Shown in pieces: positions 9,839-19,807 of a stretch of 47,214 nucleotides of DNA. The notes beneath the pieces are model-generated. The model searched no databases and was not told the DNA's origin. It saw nothing but the letters and a program-made list of their open reading frames with translations. This DNA is from a virus. How positions within the stretch are numbered: position 1 is the first letter of the stretch; each line of letters opens with the position of its first letter. A program made the translations under genes and the position numbers. The DNA lies in the IMG/VR virus record IMGVR_UViG_3300028553_000049, positions 1 to 47,214 of that record; one strand, written 5' to 3'.

Positions 9839-11458
9839 ATGTCTGCCATTATTTCAGATCAATTTAGAATATTAAATGCTGAAACTTTTGTAAAAAGTTT
9901 CACTGGAATCGGGACGACAACAAATGTATATTATACCTTTATAGGATTACCCAATTCTACTGATACTGCTACTGGATCAGGAACTACCGACTGGAATACA
10001 AATACTCCAAGTCCAAAGGATATGTTCAAAGAGCAGAATGATTATTATGATACAATGTTAGCGTTGAAAAAAGTCACAACGCAAGATGTTCGAAGAATGG
10101 TTAGAAAGGTAAATTGGTCTAGTTCAGTAAAATATGATATGTATCGCCATGATTATAATGTAAGTAATTTATCTGCTGTTACAAGCGCAACAAATTTATA
10201 TGATGCAAACTATTATGTTGTAAATAACAATTTTCAAGTTTATATTTGTCTTCAAAATGGAATTGACCCAGAACATCCTACTGGACAACCATCTCTTGAT
10301 GAACCAACTTTTACTGATTTAGAACCTAGAGCGGCTGGTTCTTCAGGTGATGGATACATTTGGAAATATCTTTTTACAATCTCTCCAAATGATATTATAA
10401 AATTCGATTCATTAGATTTTATACCAGTTCCATCTAATTGGGGAAATGATGCAGATACTGCAAGTATTAAGAATAATGCAATATCTGGAGAAATTAAAAT
10501 TGTAACAATTATAAATCGAGGAAGTGGTTATTCTCCTGCAGGGACATATAAAAATATACCTATTTTAGGAGATGGGACTGGAGGAAAAGTTAGTATTTCT
10601 GTTGGTGCGGATGGAAAGGTTAGTTCAGTAGACGTAACTAATGGCGGATCACAATATACAAGAGGCACAATTCAATTCTATCCAAGTGGTCCAGCACTGG
10701 AAGCTGGAGGAACTAATTTAATATCTATTGGATTAAATGCTGTTGGTAGTGCTTCAACATCAATTGCAACTTTTGATATAATTATACCCCCTTCTGGTGG
10801 ACATGGATATGATGTTTATAAAGAACTTGGAGCATACAGAGTTCTAGTATATTCAAGATATGAAAATAATGGAACAAATCCAGATTTTATTGTAGGAAAT
10901 GATTTTGCTAGAGTTGGCATCATAAAAAATCCTACTACCTTTGGAAGTAAGACTGAGTTACTATCTTCTAATCAAGTGAGTGCATTAGGAGCATTGAAGT
11001 TACAAAGTCCTAACTTGGGAAGTTATGATGCAGATACAATCATCACCCAAACAATCGGAATAGGTTCAACTTCTGTGGCAAAAGTTGCATCTTATGATGC
11101 TACAACTGGAGTTTTAAAATATTATCAACCAGTTGGACTTGCAGTTAGTTCATATAATTATAAACTTCTCAATTTTAAAGGAAGTAGTGAACTCTCTACT
11201 GGTGGATCACTAACTATATTTGGTGCAACAACTGGTAGTAATTTACTAGTCCAAACTACTTATGGCACATTCGCAAATCCTGGAGTTACTACAACTGTAG
11301 GAAGTAGAATTATAAATTTAGATCAAAATTATATTGAGGGGATAGCAAATCCAGAAGTGGAAAAATACTCTGGAGAAATCATCTATATAGATAACAGAGC
11401 AGCAATTCCACGTTCTTTTACTCAAAAAGAAGATATAAAAATCGTATTAGAATTCTAA
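9839..11458 (+). CDS. 8: Baseplate wedge subunit gp8
   Basis: This is the gp8-type baseplate wedge protein. In T4, gp8 forms part of the wedge that assembles around the hub and carries the fibre network. The 539-residue product has the family's N-terminal segment (about residues 1-205, with GDGYIWKYLFTI corresponding to GDGYVWEYLFEI in T4) and the characteristic C-terminus SGEIIYIDNRAAIPRSF. It is much longer than T4 gp8 (334 aa). The extra length is central: residues about 215-290 carry a beta-repeat (IINRGSGYSPAG, VTNGGSQYTRG) of the type seen in the upstream giant and in gp14, followed by a variable part to about 490. The start ATG follows the late promoter, and only 4 bases separate its stop from the next gene. 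Identity is secure; the role of the insertion is unknown. Confidence 0.9.
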   Translation: MSAIISDQFRILNAETFVKSFTGIGTTTNVYYTFIGLPNSTDTATGSGTTDWNTNTPSPKDMFKEQNDYYDTMLALKKVTTQDVRRMVRKVNWSSSVKYDMYRHDYNVSNLSAVTSATNLYDANYYVVNNNFQVYICLQNGIDPEHPTGQPSLDEPTFTDLEPRAAGSSGDGYIWKYLFTISPNDIIKFDSLDFIPVPSNWGNDADTASIKNNAISGEIKIVTIINRGSGYSPAGTYKNIPILGDGTGGKVSISVGADGKVSSVDVTNGGSQYTRGTIQFYPSGPALEAGGTNLISIGLNAVGSASTSIATFDIIIPPSGGHGYDVYKELGAYRVLVYSRYENNGTNPDFIVGNDFARVGIIKNPTTFGSKTELLSSNQVSALGALKLQSPNLGSYDADTIITQTIGIGSTSVAKVASYDATTGVLKYYQPVGLAVSSYNYKLLNFKGSSELSTGGSLTIFGATTGSNLLVQTTYGTFANPGVTTTVGSRIINLDQNYIEGIANPEVEKYSGEIIYIDNRAAIPRSFTQKEDIKIVLEF

Positions 11459-11462
11459 AAAA

Positions 11463-14400
11463 ATGCCACAGAATACCAATCTCAACGTTAGTCCATATAA
11501 TGATGATTTTGATGAAAATAAAAATTTTCAAAAAGTCTTATTTAAACCTGGAACGGCTATTCAGGCAAGAGAATTAACTACTTTACAAACGATACTTCAA
11601 AATCAAATTGAAAGATTTGGTTCGTATATGTTTAAGGAAGGTGCAAAAGTAATTCCTGGACAAACTGGATACGATTCTAGATATGAGTTTGTTCAAATAG
11701 ATTCAACTTTTTTTGGTATTTCAGTATCTGATTATATTGAAAAGTTAATAGGGACAACGATTCGTGGAGAAACTTCCGGAATAACTGGAAAAGTAATTAA
11801 AGTAATTGGTTCTATTGAATCGGAAAGAAATAATAATACTTTGTATATTAGATATCTTAAATCATCAAATAATGATTTTGAAACAATAAGATTTTTAGAT
11901 GGTGAAAGATTAATCACAGAAGATGGAATTGAATATGGACTAACAGAAATAAAAGCAAATAGTGCATTTGCAACATGTATTTCTGAAAATTCCACCGGAA
12001 CTGCATCTGCTGCTTTTATAGAAGATGGTATATATTTTATTCGAGGATATTTTGTCAAGGTATTAAGTTCTACTATTCTTTTAGATCAGTATGGAGATAA
12101 GCCAAGTTATAGAATTGGATTGTTAATTAGTGAAGATATAGTAACATCATTCGATGATTCATCATTAAATGATAATTCTCAGGGATTTTCTAATTTTACC
12201 GCGCCAGGAGCAGATAGATTTAAACTATCAACAACTTTTATCAAAAAAAATATTGATGAATTTGATGATGAAAATTTTGTAGAATTAATGAGAATTGAAA
12301 ATGGAGTATTATTAAATTTTGTAAAAAATACTGAATTGAATTTAATCCGAGATGAATTAGCAAGAAGAACTTATGATGAATCTGGAGATTATTATGTCAA
12401 ACCATTTGAAGTTGATATTAAAGAGTCATTAAATAATTTTGAATACAATCGTGGAGTATATAAACAAAATCAATTAACATCACAAGGAAATATTCCATCA
12501 GAAGATTTGTACACCTTACAGATTTCTCCAGGTAAAGCATTTGTGCAAGGATTTGAAATTGAAAAAACCTCAACAACTTATCTAGATGTAAGAAAACCAG
12601 AAACATCAAAAACTGTTGAAACTTATCGTTTACCTTTTACATACGGTAATAAATTTACATTAGATAATGTGAGCGGATCTCCATCTGTTGGATTTGGAAC
12701 AACGGCAGTTTTGAGTCTTAGAAGTGAAAGAGTTGGATTAACATCACTCACAGCATCTGGAAATGAAATTGGAAAAGCAAGATGTTATGATTTTAAATTA
12801 AAAGATGCTGCATATTCAAATAAAACTACAGAATTTGAAACATTTTTATATGATATTGATACTTATACCCAAATCACAATTGGCAGTGATATAACATTAT
12901 CAAAACCTGCTTTAATTGAAGGTAGAAACAGCGGATCAAAAGGATATTTGAATTCAACCGTTAGTAACGGTAAAGTGTTGACGTTAAATTCAGTAAGTGG
13001 GTCTTTTGTTGTTGGAGAAGGTATTTCAGTAAACGGAATTTCTTCATCTCCGACAATTTCAAGTATTACTGATTATTCTTTAGACGATGTAAAGTCTTTA
13101 TTTTCTACAGTTGGAGTAAATACTTTTAGTGCAGATTTAAAATTAACTGGAGTTTATGCTTTAGGAACAGAACAATTAACATTCACTGCACAATCTGCAG
13201 GAGTTAGCACAGTTACTGGATCAATCACATCAAAATTTGCACAACAATTAAAAATTGGAGATATTCTTTCATACACAAGACCTGGATTTTCGACAGTAAC
13301 CTTTAACAAAGTTCTTACTATTGGAACAACTTTAAATAGTGTGACTGTAAGTGGAGTTACAACTGTACAAGGACTTTATGATGGTCAAGTTCCATTAGCA
13401 ACACTTACAACTCCTGTTAATTTAAACATACCAGAATTAGTTGATACTGAATCCTCTTCATTTTTTCAACCTTTACCTAATATTAATATTAGTAATATCA
13501 ATTTAGATAATTCTCAATTAGTGTTTAGAAAGACTTATGCTGCATCCGTAGCATCAAACGGGTGTGTTATTATTGAATCCGATGTAGATTCAGTATTTGA
13601 AGATTATGATGAAGAAAGATACGTTCTCACATATTCAGATGGAAATATAGAACCATTGTCAAATGGAAAAGTTTCTATATCTGCAAATGGTAAAACTTTA
13701 ACTTTAAGTCAATTAACAATTGCTGCAGACGCTAATGCAAAATTAATCGCTACACTTAGAAAAATAAAAGTAAATTCGAAATCTAAAGTTTTAACTCGAT
13801 GTGAAACTTTAACAATTAATAAATCAAGCAATCCAGCATCTGGATCAAATGCAAATACCACTTTAAATGATGGATTAACTTACAGTTCAGTATATGGACT
13901 TAGAATTCAGGATAAAGAAATCTCTATAGGAAAAGCAGAAGTTTTAAGAGTCCATGCCGTTTTTGAATCTAATGATAACAATAATCCCAATATTCCAACA
14001 CTAACTCTTATTAATATTAATGGATCATTACTAAATGCTGCCCAAGGTGATTTAATAGAGGGAAGTTCTTCTTATGCGATTGGTAGAATTATATCAACTA
14101 CTGCAACAACTATTAGTTTTGTTTATAAAAATGATAGAGAATTTCAACTTAACGAATCAATAACTTTAAAACTTTCCCAAATTACTGGTTCAATTACATC
14201 AATATCTCCAGGTGATAAAGATATATTACAAAATAATTTTATTGTAGATAGTGGGGATAGATTAGAATTTTTAGATTATGGTAGAATTATTAGAAAAGAT
14301 TCTGCACCAATTCCAAGTAAAAGGCTAACTATTGTTTATGATTATTACAGCACACCAACCTCAGATGATGGTGAATTTTTCTCATATTTAAGTTGGCCTT

Positions 14401-17400
14401 CAGGAATTGTTAAATCTAACGTAGATATTCCTAGAATTGGAGTTGATCTTAGACAATCAGATGTAATTGATTTTAGACCAAGAGTTTCAGATTATAACAA
14501 CACATCATATTCGCCATTTCAATATGAATCAAGAATATTCCCAAACAATGGATCTTCTGTTACTTCTACTCCAGTTACTGGTGAATCCATAATCTTAGGG
14601 TATTCATATAGATTGCCAAGAACTGATAAATTAATTTTATCTAAAGGTGGAGAATTTCAATTAGTTTCAGGAGAACCTTCGGATAATCCTACTCCCCCAA
14701 TACTTTCAGACAATTCTTTTGAGATTGGATCTTTCACACTATTACCTTATGCATATAATGCACCTAAAGATATTCAATTTAATAAGACTAGGCATAAGCG
14801 TTATCAAATGAAAGATATTGGGAGATTAGAATCCAGAATTAAAAATATAGAATTTTATACTCAATTATCATTATTAGAATCAGAAACACAAAATTTATCA
14901 ATTAAAGATCCTCTCACTGGATTAGATAGATTTAAAAATGGTATTTTTGTTGATAATTTTAAATCTCATAATTCTCATAATTTGAGATCTCGTGATTTTA
15001 AAGCGAGTATTGATATTGCAAAGGGTGAATTAAGACCATCTCATTATACCACAGCTTTAGATCTTTTAATTGGATCTGCCTCAGCAATTGGCATTGGAAC
15101 TACGGCAGATTCATCTGCCGATTTGAGATTTGTAACTGATCTTCAAAATGCAAATATTCAAAGAACAGGGGATATTGTATCTCTAAAGTATACAGAAGAA
15201 ATTTTCATTCAACAAAATTTTGCTACTAGAACTGAAAACGTAAATCCATTTGCAATTTTAAATTTTGTTGGTGTATTAGAATTAAATCCCGAAACTGATA
15301 CATGGATAGAAGAAAAAGCATTATCTTCAGTTACAACAGAACAGCAGGGAAATTATGATGCAATGTTACTTGGTTTGGGGGCAGATCCAAATACTGGATT
15401 AACTCCAATAGATTGGGGATCTTGGCAGACACTTTGGACTGGACAAACTGTAGTTTCTGAAACATCTACTAGTGAATTAGTAGGACAAAGCGGAGTAACT
15501 GGTACACCAGGTATAATGGTATACCAAACTGATTTTTATGAAGATACTATTCAAAAACAAATAAAAACAGATACTTTACAATCTAGAAGTGGAATTCAAA
15601 GAAAAGTAACTGAACAAATTGATACTATATCTTTAGGACTTAAAGTTGTAAGTAGAGAAATTATCCCATTTTGTAGAGAAAGAAATATTGAATTTATTTC
15701 ACGAAGATTAAAACCCACAACTCGACATTATGTTTATTTTGATAATATAGATATGACTGAATATAGTGTTCCGAAATTATTGGAAATCACTATGAACACT
15801 GGTGTTTTTTCTGTAGGGGAAATTGTAAAAGAAGTGCAAACTTCAATTACAAATGAATCATCTGCTACAGAATCTATAAGATTTCGAGTTGCTACTTCTA
15901 ATCATAAATATGGTCCTTATAATAATCCAGAATTAACTTATCCATTAAATCCATATACAAACAATCCATTAAGTAATGATTATTCAACAACATCAGAAAT
16001 TTTGAATGTTGATACTGCAAGTTTATCAAATATTACTGAAAATTTTAAAGGTAGGTTGAGAATTGGAGCCAGATTGATTGGACAAACTAGTGGAGCACAA
16101 GCAACTGTAACTAATTTAAGATTTATTTCAGATTCTGCAGGAACTCTTATAGGATCTTTATACGTCCCCAGTGCAAGATTTCAAACAAATCCACAATTTA
16201 AAACTGGTACTAATACAATTAGAGTAACTAGTTTCCCATCAAATACTGACATTCCAGGTTCTTTGGCCAGTGCAGGTGAAGGAACATTTACTTCTGAAGG
16301 AACACTCAATATTAAACAAGAAACATTTTTAGCAACAAGAAATGCTAAAGTAGATGTTCTGACTCTTGGAGACACTAGAACAACGTCTGGAACAGTTACT
16401 CAAACTGAAACTCGTAATAGAGTAGTGATGCGGCAGTGGGTTGATCCACTTGCGGAATCGATTGAAATCCCACCAGGAGAAGATTGTTTCCTAACATCTG
16501 TGGATGTTTTCTTTAGAACTAAAGATCCTAATATTCCAGTTACTTTACAAATAAGAACAGTGCAAAATGGTGTTCCAACGCAAGTTATTTTACCATTTGC
16601 TGAAGTTTCATTAGAACCTTCTCAAGTAAATATTTCTGAAACTGGCAATGTTCCTACTAATTTTAAATTCAAATCTCCTGTGTGTGTATCTGGTGGAGAA
16701 TACGCCATAGCATTAATATCGCTTTCTAATAATTATAATGCATGGATTTCTAGAATGGGTGAAGTTGACATTACAACTGCAAATTTAGATGAGAACAAAA
16801 AAGTGATTGTTTCTCAACAACCATATATGGGATCTTTATTTAAATCTCAAAATGGATCTACTTGGGATGCTAGTCAATTAGAAGATTTGAAATTTATCAT
16901 TCGTAGAGCAAAATTTGTAACAGAACCTGGAGTATTTACTTGCTACAATCCAACTCTTTCCGAAGGAAATGATAAAATTGTAAATCTGAGAGATAATCCA
17001 ATTTCTGTATTATCTAAAGAAGTCACAGTTGGACTTGGAAGCACTGTGAGTCCTTTACTGGTAATTCCTGGAGTAACAATAAGTCAATTAAATAACACGT
17101 CAGCAACAGGAAAATTAATTAAAACTTCAGGATCTATTGGAGTTGGAAGTCTTACTGGTGCTGTTAGTAATTTAACTGTAAATAATGTTGGTTCTGGAAT
17201 TACACCATCCACCGGAAACTTCTATTATGGTAATGTTGGATTATCTCCTGTCACAGGTGGTGGTAGTGGTGGATTAGCACTAGTTGAAGTTATTGGCGGA
17301 TCTGTTGGTGTAATTACAGTCACTAATGGTGGAACTGGATATTCTGTAGGGGATGTTGTTTCAGTTAACTTAGGTGCTACAAGCCAAAATGTTAGATTAA

Positions 17401-18908
17401 ATGTTGGTGTTATTACTGGAATCAATCAACTCACTTTAACTCAAGTTCAAGGTTCATTTGATACAGTTAATCTAATTACATATAATTCTGTTGGTGTTGG
17501 ATCGACACTTCCCGCAATCCCAACTGTAATTAATAGTGGTATCGGTGATGGACAACATTTTACAGTGTTTCATCGAAATCATGGAATGTATTCGGTTTCT
17601 AATAAAGTTCAGTTATTTAGAGTACAAAGCGATTATACTGATACTAAATTGACTGCAGAATATTCAAATACTGCAATATCAAATATTCCAGTTGAATCGA
17701 TTTCAATATTTAATACTTTCGAAAACGTAGGAGTTTCAAATACAAATCCCGGATATGTCGAAATAAATGATGAAATTATATCATATACAAATGTTAGTGG
17801 TAATAATTTAACTGGAATATCTAGAGGCATTGATAACACTTTAATAAAAACGCATTTTGTCGGATCCCCAGTTTCTAAATATGAATTTAATGGAGTCTCT
17901 CTTAGAAGAATTAATAAAGTTCATGATTTATCATCAGCAATTGTAAATGATGCAATAACATTAGATTCATATCAACTCAAAGTGGATTTTAGTGCAAATG
18001 GAGTTGATAGGACAGTTGGTAATTCTGGAGGATTTCAACCATTATTGTTTAATATAAGTAAACTTGGTGGTGGTAATGTTGCAAAAGCAACTCAAAATAT
18101 TCAATTTGAGGCAATAACTCCAAACGTTTCATTTACAACACCAAAACAAACCTCACTCACTTCAAGAGTTAGAACTGTTTCTGGTACAAGTGTAAGTGGA
18201 AATGAAACTTCATTTGCAGATCAAGGATTTGAATCCATACAATTGAGTGAAATTAATTATTTTACTTCACCTAGAATTATAGCATCACAAATAAATGAAA
18301 CTGCAAGATTAACTAATCTTCCTGGAAATAAATCATTTACCATGGAATTCGTTTTAAATACTGAAAATACAAGAGTATCTCCAGTTATCGATTTACAGAG
18401 ATTGTCTGTAATTACAACTACAAATAGAATTGATAGAGTTGTTACTAATTTTCCAACAGATGATAGAGTAAATTCATCTGTTGGTGATCCTCATTCTGCT
18501 GTATATATTTCTAAAAAAATTGGATTAGACACACCATCAACTTCACTTCAAGTGAGACTTGCTGCTTATAGACACCCAACAAACGAAATAAGAGTTTTGT
18601 ATAAATTATTCAGATCAGATCTTCCTGATGCGGGACAACCATATCTTCTTTTCCCAGGATTTAGTAATTTAATTAAAAGTGGTACTAATAATGAAACTGA
18701 ATATACTATTGTAGATCTTGCCCAAAACAACGGTCTTTCTAATGATAATATTCCAGCATCTACTAATTCTGAAGAATTTTTTGATTACTTATATTCACAA
18801 GATAATTTACCACAGTTTAATGGATTTGTGATTAAAATAATTATGACCAGTACTAGTCAGGCATATGTTCCAAGAATTAAAGAACTTAGAGCAATTGCAT
18901 TAGCATAA
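11463..18908 (+). CDS. Giant DUF4815-type virion structural protein (baseplate/fibre)
   Basis: A 2481-residue virion protein. The N-terminus (NLNVSPYNDDFDENKNFQ, then KPGTAIQARELTTLQTIL and NQIERFG) matches DUF4815-type structural proteins, which in marine T4-like phages lie beside gene 8 and are thought to belong to the baseplate or short-fibre apparatus. Further conserved blocks are IPRIGVDLRQSDVIDFRPRV (about residues 990-1010) and the C-terminus FNGFVIKIIMTSTS...VPRIKELRAIALA. In between lie shared modules: GETSG/GSSSYAIG surface units (about 11745-11930 and 14040-14210), a G-G-x-G-Y repeat (17150-17430) and an ISRGIDNT...H..G unit (17750-17870). It is co-oriented and nearly contiguous with gp8 and likely co-transcribed. 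It holds the place of T4 genes 9-12, but homology to gp10 cannot be shown by eye. Confidence 0.82.
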   Translation: MPQNTNLNVSPYNDDFDENKNFQKVLFKPGTAIQARELTTLQTILQNQIERFGSYMFKEGAKVIPGQTGYDSRYEFVQIDSTFFGISVSDYIEKLIGTTIRGETSGITGKVIKVIGSIESERNNNTLYIRYLKSSNNDFETIRFLDGERLITEDGIEYGLTEIKANSAFATCISENSTGTASAAFIEDGIYFIRGYFVKVLSSTILLDQYGDKPSYRIGLLISEDIVTSFDDSSLNDNSQGFSNFTAPGADRFKLSTTFIKKNIDEFDDENFVELMRIENGVLLNFVKNTELNLIRDELARRTYDESGDYYVKPFEVDIKESLNNFEYNRGVYKQNQLTSQGNIPSEDLYTLQISPGKAFVQGFEIEKTSTTYLDVRKPETSKTVETYRLPFTYGNKFTLDNVSGSPSVGFGTTAVLSLRSERVGLTSLTASGNEIGKARCYDFKLKDAAYSNKTTEFETFLYDIDTYTQITIGSDITLSKPALIEGRNSGSKGYLNSTVSNGKVLTLNSVSGSFVVGEGISVNGISSSPTISSITDYSLDDVKSLFSTVGVNTFSADLKLTGVYALGTEQLTFTAQSAGVSTVTGSITSKFAQQLKIGDILSYTRPGFSTVTFNKVLTIGTTLNSVTVSGVTTVQGLYDGQVPLATLTTPVNLNIPELVDTESSSFFQPLPNINISNINLDNSQLVFRKTYAASVASNGCVIIESDVDSVFEDYDEERYVLTYSDGNIEPLSNGKVSISANGKTLTLSQLTIAADANAKLIATLRKIKVNSKSKVLTRCETLTINKSSNPASGSNANTTLNDGLTYSSVYGLRIQDKEISIGKAEVLRVHAVFESNDNNNPNIPTLTLININGSLLNAAQGDLIEGSSSYAIGRIISTTATTISFVYKNDREFQLNESITLKLSQITGSITSISPGDKDILQNNFIVDSGDRLEFLDYGRIIRKDSAPIPSKRLTIVYDYYSTPTSDDGEFFSYLSWPSGIVKSNVDIPRIGVDLRQSDVIDFRPRVSDYNNTSYSPFQYESRIFPNNGSSVTSTPVTGESIILGYSYRLPRTDKLILSKGGEFQLVSGEPSDNPTPPILSDNSFEIGSFTLLPYAYNAPKDIQFNKTRHKRYQMKDIGRLESRIKNIEFYTQLSLLESETQNLSIKDPLTGLDRFKNGIFVDNFKSHNSHNLRSRDFKASIDIAKGELRPSHYTTALDLLIGSASAIGIGTTADSSADLRFVTDLQNANIQRTGDIVSLKYTEEIFIQQNFATRTENVNPFAILNFVGVLELNPETDTWIEEKALSSVTTEQQGNYDAMLLGLGADPNTGLTPIDWGSWQTLWTGQTVVSETSTSELVGQSGVTGTPGIMVYQTDFYEDTIQKQIKTDTLQSRSGIQRKVTEQIDTISLGLKVVSREIIPFCRERNIEFISRRLKPTTRHYVYFDNIDMTEYSVPKLLEITMNTGVFSVGEIVKEVQTSITNESSATESIRFRVATSNHKYGPYNNPELTYPLNPYTNNPLSNDYSTTSEILNVDTASLSNITENFKGRLRIGARLIGQTSGAQATVTNLRFISDSAGTLIGSLYVPSARFQTNPQFKTGTNTIRVTSFPSNTDIPGSLASAGEGTFTSEGTLNIKQETFLATRNAKVDVLTLGDTRTTSGTVTQTETRNRVVMRQWVDPLAESIEIPPGEDCFLTSVDVFFRTKDPNIPVTLQIRTVQNGVPTQVILPFAEVSLEPSQVNISETGNVPTNFKFKSPVCVSGGEYAIALISLSNNYNAWISRMGEVDITTANLDENKKVIVSQQPYMGSLFKSQNGSTWDASQLEDLKFIIRRAKFVTEPGVFTCYNPTLSEGNDKIVNLRDNPISVLSKEVTVGLGSTVSPLLVIPGVTISQLNNTSATGKLIKTSGSIGVGSLTGAVSNLTVNNVGSGITPSTGNFYYGNVGLSPVTGGGSGGLALVEVIGGSVGVITVTNGGTGYSVGDVVSVNLGATSQNVRLNVGVITGINQLTLTQVQGSFDTVNLITYNSVGVGSTLPAIPTVINSGIGDGQHFTVFHRNHGMYSVSNKVQLFRVQSDYTDTKLTAEYSNTAISNIPVESISIFNTFENVGVSNTNPGYVEINDEIISYTNVSGNNLTGISRGIDNTLIKTHFVGSPVSKYEFNGVSLRRINKVHDLSSAIVNDAITLDSYQLKVDFSANGVDRTVGNSGGFQPLLFNISKLGGGNVAKATQNIQFEAITPNVSFTTPKQTSLTSRVRTVSGTSVSGNETSFADQGFESIQLSEINYFTSPRIIASQINETARLTNLPGNKSFTMEFVLNTENTRVSPVIDLQRLSVITTTNRIDRVVTNFPTDDRVNSSVGDPHSAVYISKKIGLDTPSTSLQVRLAAYRHPTNEIRVLYKLFRSDLPDAGQPYLLFPGFSNLIKSGTNNETEYTIVDLAQNNGLSNDNIPASTNSEEFFDYLYSQDNLPQFNGFVIKIIMTSTSQAYVPRIKELRAIALA

Positions 18909-18909
18909 G

Positions 18910-19116
18910 ATGAGAAATTTAATACCAGTTGAAGGTCACAGTTCATTAGCAAGAGATAATGATTCTAAATCTATTATTAATACTGATACAAATTTATATA
19001 ATTCTTACATGAGTCAAAGGGAGAGGAAGTTAAAAGAAATTGAAGAAATTGAAACTCTTAAAAATGATGTAAGCGATATAAAAAAAATGCTTTCTATAAT
19101 CATAGAAAAACTATAA
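18910..19116 (+). CDS. Small coiled-coil hypothetical protein
   Basis: A 68-residue protein of unknown function. Its N-terminal part (RNLIPVEGHSSLARDNDSKS) resembles small proteins that recur at this place in marine T4-like phages. The C-terminal half (about residues 35-68) is highly charged with heptad-like hydrophobics and probably forms a short coiled coil. It starts 1 base after the stop of the giant virion gene, so it is translated from the same message and may be a chaperone or minor baseplate component. That role is inferred from position only. Confidence 0.7.
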   Translation: MRNLIPVEGHSSLARDNDSKSIINTDTNLYNSYMSQRERKLKEIEEIETLKNDVSDIKKMLSIIIEKL

Positions 19117-19119
19117 ATA
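19112..19119 (+). promoter_or_regulatory. Late promoter (TATAAATA)
   Basis: A perfect TATAAATA overlaps the stop region of the preceding small gene and lies 24 bases before the ATG at 19144. Confidence 0.65.
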
Positions 19120-19143
19120 TCAATATAGTTCCATTTTTGAATA

Positions 19144-19479
19144 ATGTCGGTAAGAGTTGTTAACATACAGATTCAACAGGGGGCAAATTTTAGTGCAAAT
19201 TTTATTTTAGAAGATGCTATTACAAATTCTATTACCAATTTAGTAGGATATACTGTTGCCGCTAAACTAGCAAAGCATCCTGGTAGTTCAACTAAAACAA
19301 ACTTTACCACAACAATAACAACCTCAGTTGGTACTGTTGGAATTGCTTTAACCTCTGGAAAAACATCAGAATTGAAACCGGGAAGATATGTTTATGATGT
19401 ATTACTTACCGATTCTTTTCAAGTAAAAACCAGAGTTATTGAAGGATCGGTAATCGTATCTGCAGGAGTGTGTACCTAA
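19144..19479 (+). CDS. Hypothetical virion protein, beta-rich, 111 aa
   Basis: The 111-residue product is predicted to be mostly beta-strand, with a G-R-Y-V-Y-D-V-L-L stretch near residue 82 and the pattern of a small Ig-like or baseplate-attachment domain. It resembles N-terminal domains of upper-baseplate or fibre-linking proteins in general layout, but I do not recognise a named family. It has its own late promoter. Its stop overlaps the next start (TAATG), which couples translation to the next small protein. The probable role is a tail or fibre adaptor; this is inference. Confidence 0.65.
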   Translation: MSVRVVNIQIQQGANFSANFILEDAITNSITNLVGYTVAAKLAKHPGSSTKTNFTTTITTSVGTVGIALTSGKTSELKPGRYVYDVLLTDSFQVKTRVIEGSVIVSAGVCT

Positions 19480-19769
19480 TGTCAAATTCATTTAGAGTAA
19501 GATTAGGATCTCAAAATGCCGTACAAGTTGTGGCAAGTAATTTATCATCTGCAGGGCAAGTTATTGGAGGAATTGCAGTTGATCTTTCCAATATTCAAGA
19601 TAATTTTGTTTTGCAGTATGATGCAACTTTAAATAAGATTATAGCAGTGGATCCAGATCAAGTTCTACAAGATGCAGTTCCTGGGGGAATTCCCGATGAT
19701 TTCATTAATGTTTTAGATACTGATCTAAATAGAGGACAAAATATAGACTTTGATGGTGGTATTTTTTAA
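19479..19769 (+). CDS. Hypothetical virion protein with C-terminal DGGxF tail
   Basis: I chose the ATG at 19479, which overlaps the previous stop by 1 base (TAATG), over an in-frame GTG at 19470 that would lie inside the upstream gene; this gives 96 residues. The protein has no recognised domain. Its last residues, QNIDFDGGIF, closely parallel the end of the next gene's product (QNITVDGGTF), pointing to a shared C-terminal motif in adjacent tail proteins. An attachment, trimerisation or chaperone-recognition role for this tail is speculative. Confidence 0.6.
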   Translation: MSNSFRVRLGSQNAVQVVASNLSSAGQVIGGIAVDLSNIQDNFVLQYDATLNKIIAVDPDQVLQDAVPGGIPDDFINVLDTDLNRGQNIDFDGGIF

Positions 19770-19774
19770 AAATC

Positions 19775-19782
19775 TATAAATA
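19775..19782 (+). promoter_or_regulatory. Late promoter (TATAAATA) for fibre-like gene
   Basis: A perfect TATAAATA lies 25 bases before the ATG at 19808, in the only gap between the two genes. Confidence 0.65.
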
Positions 19783-19807
19783 GTATTAAGTAATAATGTA
19801 AAAAAAA

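Noticed and set aside
19470-19478. GTG start for the 19479 gene
   Set aside because: It lies inside the upstream coding sequence; the TAATG overlap at 19479 is the arrangement used repeatedly in this genome.
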